DNA of 64,000 nt from Streptomyces liliiviolaceus (GTDB lineage Bacteria > Actinomycetota > Actinomycetes > Streptomycetales > Streptomycetaceae): assembly GCF_018070025.1 (NCBI RefSeq), contig NZ_JAGPYQ010000001.1, positions 7,130,001 through 7,194,000 of the forward strand, in the 5' to 3' direction. Under the pieces are notes generated by a model. The model was not told the DNA's origin. It searched no databases and worked only from the letters and a program-made list of their open reading frames with translations. Positions 34,641 to 43,886 of this stretch are shown in pieces (the stretch's first letter is position 1; every line of letters starts with the position of its first letter). A program made the translations under genes and the position numbers.

Positions 34641-35839
34641 ATGCCCGACGACAAACGTGCGCTCGATTATCTGCGGCAGTTCGGCTATCTCCCGGTCGAA
34701 GCGGCCCTCGGCTCCCCTCAGGGCCCGGCGGCCGTGCGGGCCTGCCAGGCCATGGCCTTGCTGCCGGCTGCAGGGACGCTGGACACCGAAACGGTCCCGA
34801 CCTGGATTCAGGGCGTCAACGCAGCCTTATATCGACGGCCTGGGATCGGTGGGCATCGGTGGTTCCGCTGATATTCCGTGAGACCGACGGGGAGCCCAAC
34901 GTCGAAATCCTCTTCGGTGCGCGTCAGCACGGCGATGCTTTCCCGTTCGACGGACCCGGAGGTGTCCTCGCGCACGCGTTCTTCCCGCCACCGAATGCCG
35001 GAACGCTGGCCGGAGACGCGCATTTCGACGAGGACGAGACCTGGCAGGAGGGATTCACCGGCAATGGCTTCGACCTACTGACGGTCATGGTGCACGAATT
35101 CGGTCACTCGCTGGGGCTGGATCACACCTCGGTGCCCGGTTCGACGATGAACCCCTTCTATCCGACACCGTCGGTCCCCGCCGCGGACGACCGCGCGGGG
35201 ATCCGCGCGGTCTACCGGCGCCACATCTGGGTGGCGTCGCTCTACCGCGATGTGCTCGGGCGCCGCTTCGACGACAACGGTCTCGACGGCTGGGTCCGCA
35301 GCCTGTTCTCAGGTGCCGGTCCCCAGGATGTGGCCCGCGGATTCTGCTACTCGCAGGAGTACTCCGGACAGATCGCCACCGAGTTGTACTTCGCTCTGCT
35401 GGACCGGGCACCTGACGACGCGGGCCTGGTCGGCTGGCGCGGCCAGTTGCAGCAGGGCATGGGACGCCAGTCGGCCGTCGTCGCGTTCCTCGACAGTGCC
35501 GAGTACCGGGCCAAGTACCCGGCGGACGACGCGTTCATCGATTCCCTCTACCGCCGCCTGCTCGGCCGTCCGCCGGACGCCGGAGGCCTCGACTTCTGGC
35601 GTCGGCGCATGCAGGACGGCATGCCGCGCTTCGAGGTCGCACGTGGCTTCGTACTGTCCGAGGAGTACTGCCGCAACCACAGCCGGGATCTCTACCAGCG
35701 CTACCTGCGCCGACAGCCGGATGCCGCGGGATGGCGGGACTGGACCGACCAGCTGATGCGCGGACTCAACCAGCAGGACGCCCTGATCGGATTCGTCGCG
35801 TCACCGGAGTACCAGACCGCCGTCGAAGGCTGGTGGTAG
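34641..35839 (+). pseudogene. Matrixin-like metalloprotease with frameshift, fused to DUF4214-like repeats
   Basis: Two frames together encode one protein. Frame A (34641-34871) gives a peptidoglycan-binding-like prodomain (DDKRALDYLRQFGYL). Frame B encodes the matrixin catalytic part and is open upstream to WDRWASVVPLIF before any start codon. A one-base shift near 34829 joins them as GVNAALISTAWDRWASVV. Frame B has FDGPGGVLAHAFFP, GDAHFDEDETW and the zinc motif HEFGHSLGLDHT, then four 50-residue DUF4214-like repeats (YRDVLGRR, YFALLDRAPD, YRRLLGRPPD, YQRYLRRQPD). The Cys-switch segment and first strand of matrixins are absent. No signal peptide is seen. A TTA codon lies at 34827. A GTG at 34859 could start a shorter protein. 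Confidence 0.75.
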
Positions 35840-35955
35840 GCGAACAGCTTCTGCTTGTCTGCTTACGCCTGCCTGCTTCTGCGTGTCTGCTTCTGAGGTC
35901 GCTGCGCACGGTCCGGACCGCGCCGGTACGCGGGGCAAGGGCCGGCACCCGGTGA

Positions 35956-36834
35956 TCAGCGGGCGATCAGGTCGCGCAGGGCCTTGGCGATCGTTTCGGG
36001 GGCTTCCTCGGCCATGAAGTGGCCGCAGGAGACCGTGGAGTGGTCCAGGTCCTCGGCCCAGGCACCCCACAGGGCGGCCGCCTCGTAGCCGAGGGCGGCG
36101 CCCCAGTCCTGCTGGAGGACGGAGAGCGGCATCGTGAGCTTGCGGCCCGCGGCGCGGTCGTCCCGGTCGTGCTCGATGTCGATGCCCGCGGAGGCGCGGT
36201 AGTCGGCGACGATGGACGGCACGGCGTTGCGGCTTGCGTCGAGGTAGACCTGCCGGACGGCCGGGGGAATGGCCTTGGGGTCCTTGGTCCAGATGTCCAG
36301 GAAGTAGGAGAAGAACGCGTCCGAACTGTTCTGGATCATCTGCTCGGCCAGGCCGGGCGGCTGCGCCATCAGGTAGAGGTGGAAGCCCACCGCCGCCTGC
36401 ACCCCGCGCAGCGCCTCCCACATGTCCAGCGTCGGCAGCACGTCCAGGCAGGCCAGGTGGGTGACGGCGTCGGGGTGCTCCATGCCGGCCCGGAAGGCGA
36501 CGAGCGCGCCCCGGTCGTGCCCCGCGAGCGCGAACCGCTCGTGTCCCAGCGCACGGGCCACGGCCACGGTGTCCGCCGCCATGGTCCGCTTGGAGTAGAC
36601 GTCCGGACCGGTCTCGGCGGGCTTGTCGCTGTCGCCGTATCCGCGCAGGTCGGGACAGATCACGGTGTGGTCGGCGGCCAGGTCCTCGGCCACGTGCCGC
36701 CACATCAGGTGGGTCTCGGGGAAGCCGTGCAGCAGCACGACGGGGCTGCCGGAGCCGCCCACGGCGACGTTCAGTTCCACGCCGTCGGCGACCGCCACCC
36801 GCTGGTAGTCGAATCCGGGGATGCTCTGAGTCAT
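35956..36834 (-). CDS. Alpha/beta hydrolase, haloacetate dehalogenase / epoxide hydrolase-like
   Basis: This is a 292-residue soluble hydrolase. HGFPE at residues 36-40, the oxyanion region PDLRGYGDSDKP at 61-72, nucleophile D107 in GHDRGA and His272 in CGHFMAEEAPE match the fluoroacetate dehalogenase and epoxide hydrolase group. An Asp nucleophile rules out a plain esterase. The real substrate cannot be told from sequence. The ATG at 36834 follows GAAAGGGCG. It is divergent from the SARP gene, with 213 bp between. Confidence 0.85.
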   Translation of the reverse strand: MTQSIPGFDYQRVAVADGVELNVAVGGSGSPVVLLHGFPETHLMWRHVAEDLAADHTVICPDLRGYGDSDKPAETGPDVYSKRTMAADTVAVARALGHERFALAGHDRGALVAFRAGMEHPDAVTHLACLDVLPTLDMWEALRGVQAAVGFHLYLMAQPPGLAEQMIQNSSDAFFSYFLDIWTKDPKAIPPAVRQVYLDASRNAVPSIVADYRASAGIDIEHDRDDRAAGRKLTMPLSVLQQDWGAALGYEAAALWGAWAEDLDHSTVSCGHFMAEEAPETIAKALRDLIAR

Positions 36835-37047
36835 GGCTGACGCGCCCTTTCAGGTCATGGTGTACGTGCCGGTGCGAGGTGCGCTCCGGGCGATGACCCA
36901 AGACTGGGCGCCGCGAATCAGCAGCCGATGAACGTCCGCGCCCTCGGATCGAGCGGCCGTGATCCCCGCCGGCGCCGGTGTGCCGGGCCACCAGGCCGAC
37001 GCTTGTAAGTTGGCCAGGTAGTCGAGACGAGAACGGACGACAGAGCG

Positions 37048-39033
37048 GTGCGCGTGACATTCGGAGTGCTGGGAGCGGTGACGGCCTGGGACGAGACAGG
37101 CCGGGCGCTTGTCCTGAAGGGGCCGCGTCACCGTGCCTTCCTCGCCAGGCTGCTCGTGGCACAACGCCAGGTGGTCCCGGTGGCCCGGCTGGTGGAGGAC
37201 ATGTGGACGGAGCCGCCGGCCAACGCGGTGGGCACGGTGCGCACCTTCGTCGGCGACCTGCGGCGGGGTCTGGAACCGGATCGCCCTCCGCGCACCCCCT
37301 CGCAACTCCTGGTGACCGAGGGCTCCGGGTACGCCCTGCGCGTCCCCAAGGACGACGTGGACGCATGGCGGTTCGAGAGGTCCATGAACAACCTCGGTGA
37401 CGCACGCCCCGCCCGCGTCCTGGAGGTGCTGGACGAGGCCCTGAACTGGTGGCGTGGCCCCGCCTTCGCCGACTTCGGCGACGAACGCTGGCTGCGCTCC
37501 ACCCGGTCACGGCTGACCGAACTGCGGCTGCACGCGGTCGAACGACGTGCCGAGGCCATGATCGCCCTGGGCAACCCGGCCGACGCCGTACCCGCTCTCG
37601 ACGCACACGTGACCGACCATCCGTGGCGGGAGGACGCCTGGCGGATGCTGGCACTGGCGCTGTACCGGTCGGGACGGCAGGCCGACGCCCTGTCGGTACT
37701 GCGCCGGGCCCGCAGCATGCTGCGCGAACACCTGGGCATGGACCCCGGGCCCCGGCTGCGGCGTCTGGAGGAGGACATCCTCCGGCAGGCGGACCACCTC
37801 GATCCCGGCACGGCGGACACCACCGTCAACCAGGTGTGGGAACAGGCGACAGCCTCCTACGACGGCGCGCTGGGCAGCAGCGCCCGCACCCGGCTGGAGT
37901 CCACCGTCGGCCTGATGCGGGACCTCGCGGTCACGGGCGGCGGCGGTCTGGAGGCGGCACGCCGTCACCGGGTCAGCGCGGTGGCCGCAGCGGAGCAGCT
38001 GGACGACCCGGTGCTGACGGCGCGGGTGATCGGCATCTACGACGTTCCGGCGATCTGGCCGCGCGCCGACGATCCCGAGCAGTCACGCTGGCTCGTGGCC
38101 GCCGCGGAACGCACCCTGCGCTCCCTGGCCGAGGACACCCAGGACGCCGCACGCTGCCGACTGCTGTCGACCATCGCGGTCGAGTCACGTGGCACCCTGC
38201 CCGCGGACACGGCCGCGTCCGGCCCCCTGGCCCGTCCACTGCAGGCGGCCGGGCAGGCCGAGGAGATGGCACGGCGTCTTGAGGACCCCTCCCTGCTGGC
38301 GTTCGCGCTGAACGGGGTCTTCATGCAGTCCTTCCGCCGCGCCGGCCTCGCGGCCCGGCGGGACGCGATCGGCACCGAGATCACCACTCTCGCCGCGGCC
38401 CACGGCCTGGTCCACTACGAAGTGCTCGGTCATCTCATCCGCATCCAGTCGCGCTGCGCCCTGGCGGACCTGACCGCCGCCGACCGCCACGCCGCCGCGG
38501 TCGACGAACTCGCCGCCCGCCACGAACTGCCCCTGGTGTCCGTCTTCACCGACTGGTTCCGGGCACTGCGCACCGCCACGACCGGTTCCCTCGCCGCCGC
38601 CGAGGAGGCGTACGAGCAGGCCGCCCGGTCCCTGCGGGGTGCCGGCATGCCCGGACTGGAGAACGGGCTGCTGCCCCTCGCGCAACTGTGTCTGCGCCTG
38701 ACGCACGGCGTGGCACCGCACGAGGAGCCGGGCACCGACTGGGGCCCGTACGAGCCGTGGGTACGCCCCGTACTGCTCGTGGAGGCCGGACAAACCGACG
38801 CCGCCGCCTCAGCCCTGCGCGGCATTCCCTCCCCTGCACGTGACCTGATGTTCGAGGCGCTGTGGTGTCTGGTGGCACGCGCCGCGGTAGCCGTGGGAGA
38901 CCGTGACGTGCTGGCGCGAGCGCGGACTCAACTGGCTCCGGCCGCGGCGGAGGTGGCGGGCGCCGGGAGCGGCCTGATCACCCTGGGGCCCGTGGCGGAC
39001 TGTCTGACGGCCATCGAGACCGCGCTGCGCTGA
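37048..39033 (+). CDS. SARP-family regulator with BTAD and C-terminal helical repeats
   Basis: This is a 661-residue regulator. The N-terminal winged helix (FGVLGAVTAWDETG to about residue 95) is followed by a bacterial transcriptional activation domain (about 100-250, LNWWRGPAFADF). About 400 residues of Ala/Leu/Arg helical repeats complete the protein. No P-loop is seen, unlike the SARP at 24451. A GTG at 37048 and another at 37054 are possible starts, and neither has a strong ribosome site. The divergent hydrolase gene is a candidate target. It converges on the histidine kinase gene at 39157. Confidence 0.85.
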   Translation: MRVTFGVLGAVTAWDETGRALVLKGPRHRAFLARLLVAQRQVVPVARLVEDMWTEPPANAVGTVRTFVGDLRRGLEPDRPPRTPSQLLVTEGSGYALRVPKDDVDAWRFERSMNNLGDARPARVLEVLDEALNWWRGPAFADFGDERWLRSTRSRLTELRLHAVERRAEAMIALGNPADAVPALDAHVTDHPWREDAWRMLALALYRSGRQADALSVLRRARSMLREHLGMDPGPRLRRLEEDILRQADHLDPGTADTTVNQVWEQATASYDGALGSSARTRLESTVGLMRDLAVTGGGGLEAARRHRVSAVAAAEQLDDPVLTARVIGIYDVPAIWPRADDPEQSRWLVAAAERTLRSLAEDTQDAARCRLLSTIAVESRGTLPADTAASGPLARPLQAAGQAEEMARRLEDPSLLAFALNGVFMQSFRRAGLAARRDAIGTEITTLAAAHGLVHYEVLGHLIRIQSRCALADLTAADRHAAAVDELAARHELPLVSVFTDWFRALRTATTGSLAAAEEAYEQAARSLRGAGMPGLENGLLPLAQLCLRLTHGVAPHEEPGTDWGPYEPWVRPVLLVEAGQTDAAASALRGIPSPARDLMFEALWCLVARAAVAVGDRDVLARARTQLAPAAAEVAGAGSGLITLGPVADCLTAIETALR

Positions 39034-39156
39034 GGTCCGGACGGTCCGACAGGCGATCGACCCGGCGCTCCACGAGGACTTCCGCACCCTTCAGAACGCG
39101 TCCGACGATTCCTGACCCGTGAGTCGTCCATCCGTCCCGGGGCGCGGCGGGGCCGC

Positions 39157-40611
39157 TCACAAGGTGCCGTCCGGCACGGGCGGCCGGTCCTGGGGCGACG
39201 GCAGTGGGAGAGCGACCGTGACGGTGGTTCCGCCCCCGGGCGGTGAGGTGACCTCCACAGTTCCGTGATGGGCGTGCACCACGGCCTGGACGATCGACAG
39301 TCCCAGGCCCGATCCGCCGCGGGCCCCGCTACGGCTGGCCTCGGCCCGCCAGAACCGGTCGAACACCCGGCGCAGATCCTGCGGGGCGATCCCCGGACCG
39401 TCATCGCTCACTCGCACGACGGCCGTGCCGTGCGCCTCGTGGAGGGAGACGTCGATCGTGGTGCCGGCCGGGTTGTGCTGGATCGCGTTGCCGATCAGGT
39501 TGTTGAGGATCTGCTGCAGTCGGGGACCGTCCCCGGTCACCTGGACGAGGGCGGGGGCGTGCAGACGAACGGTGCGATCGGGGGCGACGACCCGGGCGTC
39601 CTCCACCACGTCGGCGGCGAGCCGTCGCAGGTCCACGTGGTCGGACTCCAGGGGGCGGCCGGCGTCCAGACGTGCGAGCAGGGAGAGTTCCTCGACGAGC
39701 AGCCGCATGCGGCCGACCTCGCCGTCCACCCGCTCCAGTGCCCGGTCCAGGTCGGCGGGGTCGGTCAGGCCGCCCTGGTGGTACAGGTCGAGCCATCCGG
39801 AGATGGTCGACAGCGGGGTACGCAGTTCGTGCGACGCGTCGGCCGCGAAGCTTCTGATGTTGTCCTCCGCGCGGGTCTGGACGTCGAAGGCGTCGTTGAC
39901 CGCGACGGCGAGGCGGTCGGTCTCGCTGCGCCTGCCGTAGGTGGGCAGCCGTTCCTGGCGGGCCCCGGAGGCGATCGCGCCGGCGGCGTCCGCCATCCGC
40001 TTCAGCGGCCGCAGGCCGAACTCCAGTATCAGCAGCGCGGTGACGGAAGCTGCGACGAGAGTGACGGCCACGCTGGCCGACTGGCGGGAGATGAAGTCGG
40101 TGACGGTCACCCGGTCGACGTCCGTACGAACGGTCAGGATGACGGCGGACGCCTGCACCACTCCCGTCGGTGTGATGACGGTCAGGCCGGTGGTCGGGAT
40201 GCGCCGGACGATCAGGTCCGGCACGGTCGGGTGGTCCTCGACCGTCACGACCTGGTCCAGCCGGCCGGCGGTCAGGTCGTTGATCTCGTCGGGCACACCG
40301 TCACCGGCCTGCTCGGCGACCTCACCGTCCGGGCCGATGACGGTGATGCCCAGGACCGGGGCGACCAGGGCGGCGATCTGGCCGCTGCGCACCGTCCGCG
40401 GCCCTTGGGCGAGTGTCTCGTGGATGCGGTCCCCGGCGTCTCTCAGGGCGTTCTCGGCCCGGTGTTCCAGGTAGGCGCGCAGCGTCAGGGCACTGGCGAT
40501 CGAGTTGCCGATGAGTCCGGCGGCCAGCAGCACGAGGACACCGACCAGGATCCGGGCGCGGATGGTGACCGGCCGGGGCGGGCGCGGTACGGCGCGGCGG
40601 GGCCGCTTCAC
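39157..40611 (-). CDS. Sensor histidine kinase (HAMP, HisKA)
   Basis: This is a 484-residue membrane kinase. There are two transmembrane helices (about 18-40 and 170-195) around an extracellular sensor of about 130 residues. A HAMP domain, the HisKA box SHELRTPLS with His near residue 260, and a HATPase domain (NNLIGNAIQHNP, DDGPGIAP, GGSGLGLSIV) follow. Its start overlaps the response-regulator stop by 4 bp. It is third in the MMPL-regulator-kinase operon and should phosphorylate D55 of the partner. The extracellular domain shows no recognisable ligand motif. Confidence 0.92.
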   Translation of the reverse strand: MKRPRRAVPRPPRPVTIRARILVGVLVLLAAGLIGNSIASALTLRAYLEHRAENALRDAGDRIHETLAQGPRTVRSGQIAALVAPVLGITVIGPDGEVAEQAGDGVPDEINDLTAGRLDQVVTVEDHPTVPDLIVRRIPTTGLTVITPTGVVQASAVILTVRTDVDRVTVTDFISRQSASVAVTLVAASVTALLILEFGLRPLKRMADAAGAIASGARQERLPTYGRRSETDRLAVAVNDAFDVQTRAEDNIRSFAADASHELRTPLSTISGWLDLYHQGGLTDPADLDRALERVDGEVGRMRLLVEELSLLARLDAGRPLESDHVDLRRLAADVVEDARVVAPDRTVRLHAPALVQVTGDGPRLQQILNNLIGNAIQHNPAGTTIDVSLHEAHGTAVVRVSDDGPGIAPQDLRRVFDRFWRAEASRSGARGGSGLGLSIVQAVVHAHHGTVEVTSPPGGGTTVTVALPLPSPQDRPPVPDGTL

Positions 40612-41309
40612 GTGGCGCTGCGGCGCAGGCTGTATCCGATGCCGCGAACCGTGTGGATCAGGGGTTCGCGGCCGTGGTCGAGTTTGCGGCGCAGATTCGA
40701 CACGAAGCGCTCCACGACACCGGAGTCACCGCCGAAGTCGTACTGCCAGACGGCCTCCAGGATCTGGGAGCGGGTCATGACGTGGTCGGGGTGGGAGAGC
40801 AGGTAGTGCAGAAGCCGGTACTCGGTGGGCGACAGGTCGATGCTCTCACCGCCGCGGTGGACGGTGTGGCGCCGGTCGTCGAGTGCGAGGTCGGCGTAGC
40901 GGAGAACGCCGTCGTCCACCGCGGGGCCGAGGTTGCCGCGCGCACGGCGGACCAGGGCCTGCAGACGGGCGCCGACCTCGACGACGCTGAAGGGCTTGGT
41001 CACGTAGTCGTCGCCACCGAGCCTCAGTCCCCGGACACGGTCCTCCACGGCGTCCCTGGCGGTCAGGAACAGCACGGGTGCGGTGACGCCCCGCGCGCGG
41101 ATCAACTGCAGGACGTCGAAGCCGTTCCCGCCCGGCAGCCCCACGTCCAGGACGATGACGTCCGGGATGTCACGGGCCAGGCTCGTGAGGGCCTGCGGCA
41201 CGTCTTCGGCGAAGCGGACGTCGAATCCCGCGAAACGAAGGGCCGAGTCCATCAGATCGCGGATGTTGGCGTCGTCCTCGACGACCAGGACCGTGTCCGG
41301 GGAGTTCAT
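40608..41309 (-). CDS. OmpR-family response regulator
   Basis: This is a 233-residue regulator. The receiver domain has VVEDD at 9-13, phosphoacceptor D55 in VLDVGLPG and the Lys in VTKPF. The C-terminal winged helix (LSPTEYRLLHYLLSHP, SNLRRKLD, TVRGIGYSLR) is OmpR/PhoB-type. It overlaps both neighbours by 4 bp. The repeated boxes CCGTCAGGAAACCGTCAGG upstream of the operon have the 11-bp direct-repeat geometry of this family and are probably its binding sites. Confidence 0.93.
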   Translation of the reverse strand: MNSPDTVLVVEDDANIRDLMDSALRFAGFDVRFAEDVPQALTSLARDIPDVIVLDVGLPGGNGFDVLQLIRARGVTAPVLFLTARDAVEDRVRGLRLGGDDYVTKPFSVVEVGARLQALVRRARGNLGPAVDDGVLRYADLALDDRRHTVHRGGESIDLSPTEYRLLHYLLSHPDHVMTRSQILEAVWQYDFGGDSGVVERFVSNLRRKLDHGREPLIHTVRGIGYSLRRSAT

Positions 41310-43537
41310 GAAGAGATGTCCTGCTCGGTCTTGGTGGGCGTCGCCGGTGCGGGCGCCGGTGCGGATCGGTCCAGGCGTGCCCCCTCAACATCCAGGTCGG
41401 GCAGCCACTTGTCCAGTCGCGCCGGCAGCCACCACGCGGCACGGCCGAGCAGCGCCATGACGGCCGGCACCAGGGTCAGCCGGACGAGGAACGCGTCCAG
41501 GGCGACACCCACCGCCAGCGCGAGGGCGATCGGCATGAGAGCGGGATCCTGTTCGAGCAGGAAGCTCGCGAACACCACCACCATGATCAGGGCGGCGGCG
41601 GTCACCACCCGCGCGGCACGGCGGGCACCGCCGACGATCGCCCCACGGGGATCCCCGGTCCGTACGTACTCCTCGCGCACGGCGGAGACCAGGAAGACCT
41701 CGTAGTCCATGGCCAGGCCGAACAGGATGGCCATCACGACGATCGGAACGAAACTGGAGACCGGCCCGGTGGACGGCACACCGAGTGCCGCGGCGAGCCA
41801 TCCCCACTGGAAGACGGCGACGATCACACCGAACGAGGCGCCGACCGACAGGAGGAATCCGGCGGTCGCCTTGAGGGGGACGGCGACGGAGCGGAAAGCG
41901 GCCAGCAACAGCAGGAGGGACAGTCCGACGACGACAAGGGCGAACGGCAGCAGGGCGGCGCTGAGCTTCTCGGAGACCTCGATGCTGACGGCCGTGCGAC
42001 CGGTGACGGCGATGTCGCTGCCGCTCTCCTCGGCCAAAGGCGCGACGCGGTCCTGCAGGTCGGTGACCAGTCGGCCGGTCTCCGCGTCACGGGGCCCGGT
42101 GGAGGGGACGACCTGCACACGGGCCACGGCGCCGTCCTCGGAGTACTCGACGGGCGCGGTACGCGCGATGCCGTCGACCTCGCCCAACTCGTCGGCGACC
42201 TCCTCGGCGGTGCTCCTCAGGGTCCCGGACGGCGCGTCGCTCACCAGGACCACCAGGGGGCCGTTCGCTCCGGGGCCGAATGCCTCGGCGACCTTGTCGT
42301 ACGTCTGCCGCACCGCGCTCGACGTCGGTTCGCTGCCCTCGTCGGGCAGGGCCAGCTGGAGCTGAGTGGCGGGAACGGTGAGCGCGCCCATGGCCAGGGT
42401 GACGGTCACGACCGTGCGCCAGGGGTGGCGCACGACGGCTGCGACCCAGCGGGCTCCCGCCGGGGGCCTGGTACCGGATCCGCTGTCGTGCCGCGTCCTG
42501 CGCGCCGTACGTGAGCCGGGCTTGGGACGCAGCCGCTCGCCCGCCGCTGTCAGCAGGGCAGGCAGGAGGAACAGGGAGAGGGCCACCGCGACGGCCACGG
42601 CCACGGCGGCGCCGAGCCCCATCGTGGTGAGCGCGGGAACGCCCGTGACGGTCAGACCGACCAGCGCGATGATCACGGTCAGTCCGGCGAAGCACACCGC
42701 GCTGCCGGCGGTGGCGGTCGCGCGGGCGGCCGCCTCCCGTACGGTGCGGCCCGCCAGCAGTTCGGAGCGGTGGCGCGCCAGGATGAACAGGGCGTAGTCG
42801 ATACCGACTGCCAGCCCCAGCATGATCGAGAGGGTCGGTGCCTTCTCGTAGATGTCGAACACCGAGGCCAGCGCCGTCAGGGCGGCCACGCTCGTGCCCA
42901 CGGTGAGCAGGGCTGTGATCAGCGGCAGGCCGGCGCTCAGCAGCGAACCGAAGGTGACGGCCAGCACCACGAGGGCCACCAGTACGCCGAGTGCCTCGCC
43001 CGGACCGACCGGCGGTCCGGTCTCCTTGAAGGCGTCACCGCCGAAGAGGACTTCGAGACCCGCGGCGCGGCTGCTGTCGGCCGTGTCCTCCAGGGCGTCG
43101 AGATCGGCCTCGGGAACGTCCTCGTGCTCCGCGGCGGAGAACCGGACCTGGGCCACCGCCGTACGCCCGTCCGGTGACACCGTCCCGGCCTTCACCGGAT
43201 CCGAGACCGAGGTGACCCCCGGCACGGTGGCAGCGGCGGTCAACGACTCCCGCATCGCCCCCGCCGTGGCCGGGTCCTCGAACGAGGCGCCCTCAGGCGC
43301 CTCGAAGACGATGTCGGCACTGCGGCGGTCGGACGAGGGGAAGTGGCGGTCCATCTCGGTGAGGGCGCTCTGGGCCCGTGAGCCGGGGATCTCCGTCTCC
43401 GAGGTGAACGTGCCCGCGAAGCCCACACTCAGCGCGACCGTCGCGGCCACCACCAGCAGCCATACGGCAAGGACCGCACGGCGTCGGCGCGCGGCGAACA
43501 GCCCCCATCGATGCAGCAGTACAGCCATGGTCATCAC
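41306..43537 (-). CDS. MMPL/RND-family membrane transporter
   Basis: This is a 743-residue MMPL protein with two halves. Each half starts with one helix, has an extracytoplasmic loop of about 130 residues, and then five more helices. Motifs GLAVGIDYALFILARHR near residue 245 and FGLAMDYEVFLVSAVREEY near 610 are the characteristic Asp-Tyr pairs of MMPL transporters. Relatives export lipids or lipopeptides. It opens the operon with the two-component genes. ATGs at 43537, 43534 and 43528 are possible. The last, MAVLLHRWG, is the usual N-terminus. It is divergent from an LmeA-like gene. Confidence 0.9.
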   Translation of the reverse strand: MMTMAVLLHRWGLFAARRRRAVLAVWLLVVAATVALSVGFAGTFTSETEIPGSRAQSALTEMDRHFPSSDRRSADIVFEAPEGASFEDPATAGAMRESLTAAATVPGVTSVSDPVKAGTVSPDGRTAVAQVRFSAAEHEDVPEADLDALEDTADSSRAAGLEVLFGGDAFKETGPPVGPGEALGVLVALVVLAVTFGSLLSAGLPLITALLTVGTSVAALTALASVFDIYEKAPTLSIMLGLAVGIDYALFILARHRSELLAGRTVREAAARATATAGSAVCFAGLTVIIALVGLTVTGVPALTTMGLGAAVAVAVAVALSLFLLPALLTAAGERLRPKPGSRTARRTRHDSGSGTRPPAGARWVAAVVRHPWRTVVTVTLAMGALTVPATQLQLALPDEGSEPTSSAVRQTYDKVAEAFGPGANGPLVVLVSDAPSGTLRSTAEEVADELGEVDGIARTAPVEYSEDGAVARVQVVPSTGPRDAETGRLVTDLQDRVAPLAEESGSDIAVTGRTAVSIEVSEKLSAALLPFALVVVGLSLLLLLAAFRSVAVPLKATAGFLLSVGASFGVIVAVFQWGWLAAALGVPSTGPVSSFVPIVVMAILFGLAMDYEVFLVSAVREEYVRTGDPRGAIVGGARRAARVVTAAALIMVVVFASFLLEQDPALMPIALALAVGVALDAFLVRLTLVPAVMALLGRAAWWLPARLDKWLPDLDVEGARLDRSAPAPAPATPTKTEQDISS

Positions 43538-43886
43538 TCATTCCGGTCAGGATCGGCAACTGGGCCTCATACGAGCCGCGGAACCTGACGGAACACCCAC
43601 GCTGTACCTGACGGTTTCCTGACGGCCGGGGCCCGAGCGCGGGAAGCTGCGCTTTGCCTGACGGTTTCCTGACGGTTCGTGGCAGCGGGCCGATTCAGCT
43701 ACCCACAGGCCGGTGGACCGCCCTAACGTCGTCCGTGTGCCGTGAACCCCACAGGCCCTCCCCCGTCTCGCCGACCTTCCCACTCTCACGGGCACCGCTG
43801 TGTCAGCGCCCGCCCGGTCAAGGAGCAGGGCCGGACTCCGGGTCGAGCCTCGAAGGAATCTCGAAGGAACAAGGAACACGGAGAAC
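43538..43886. promoter_or_regulatory. Divergent promoter region between MMPL and LmeA-like genes
   Basis: This 349-bp gap holds two copies of CCTGACGGTTTCCTGACGG (43607-43625 and 43657-43675), 50 bp apart, and a half copy CCTGACGG at 43584-43591. On the operon strand each reads CCGTCAGG-AAA-CCGTCAGG, two half-sites 11 bp apart. They are candidate sites for the OmpR-family regulator encoded in the operon. No other feature is evident. Confidence 0.75.

Noticed and set aside
35840..35955. Repeated TCTGCTT units after the matrixin gene
   Set aside because: The repeats are short and irregular and do not form a clear hairpin or array.
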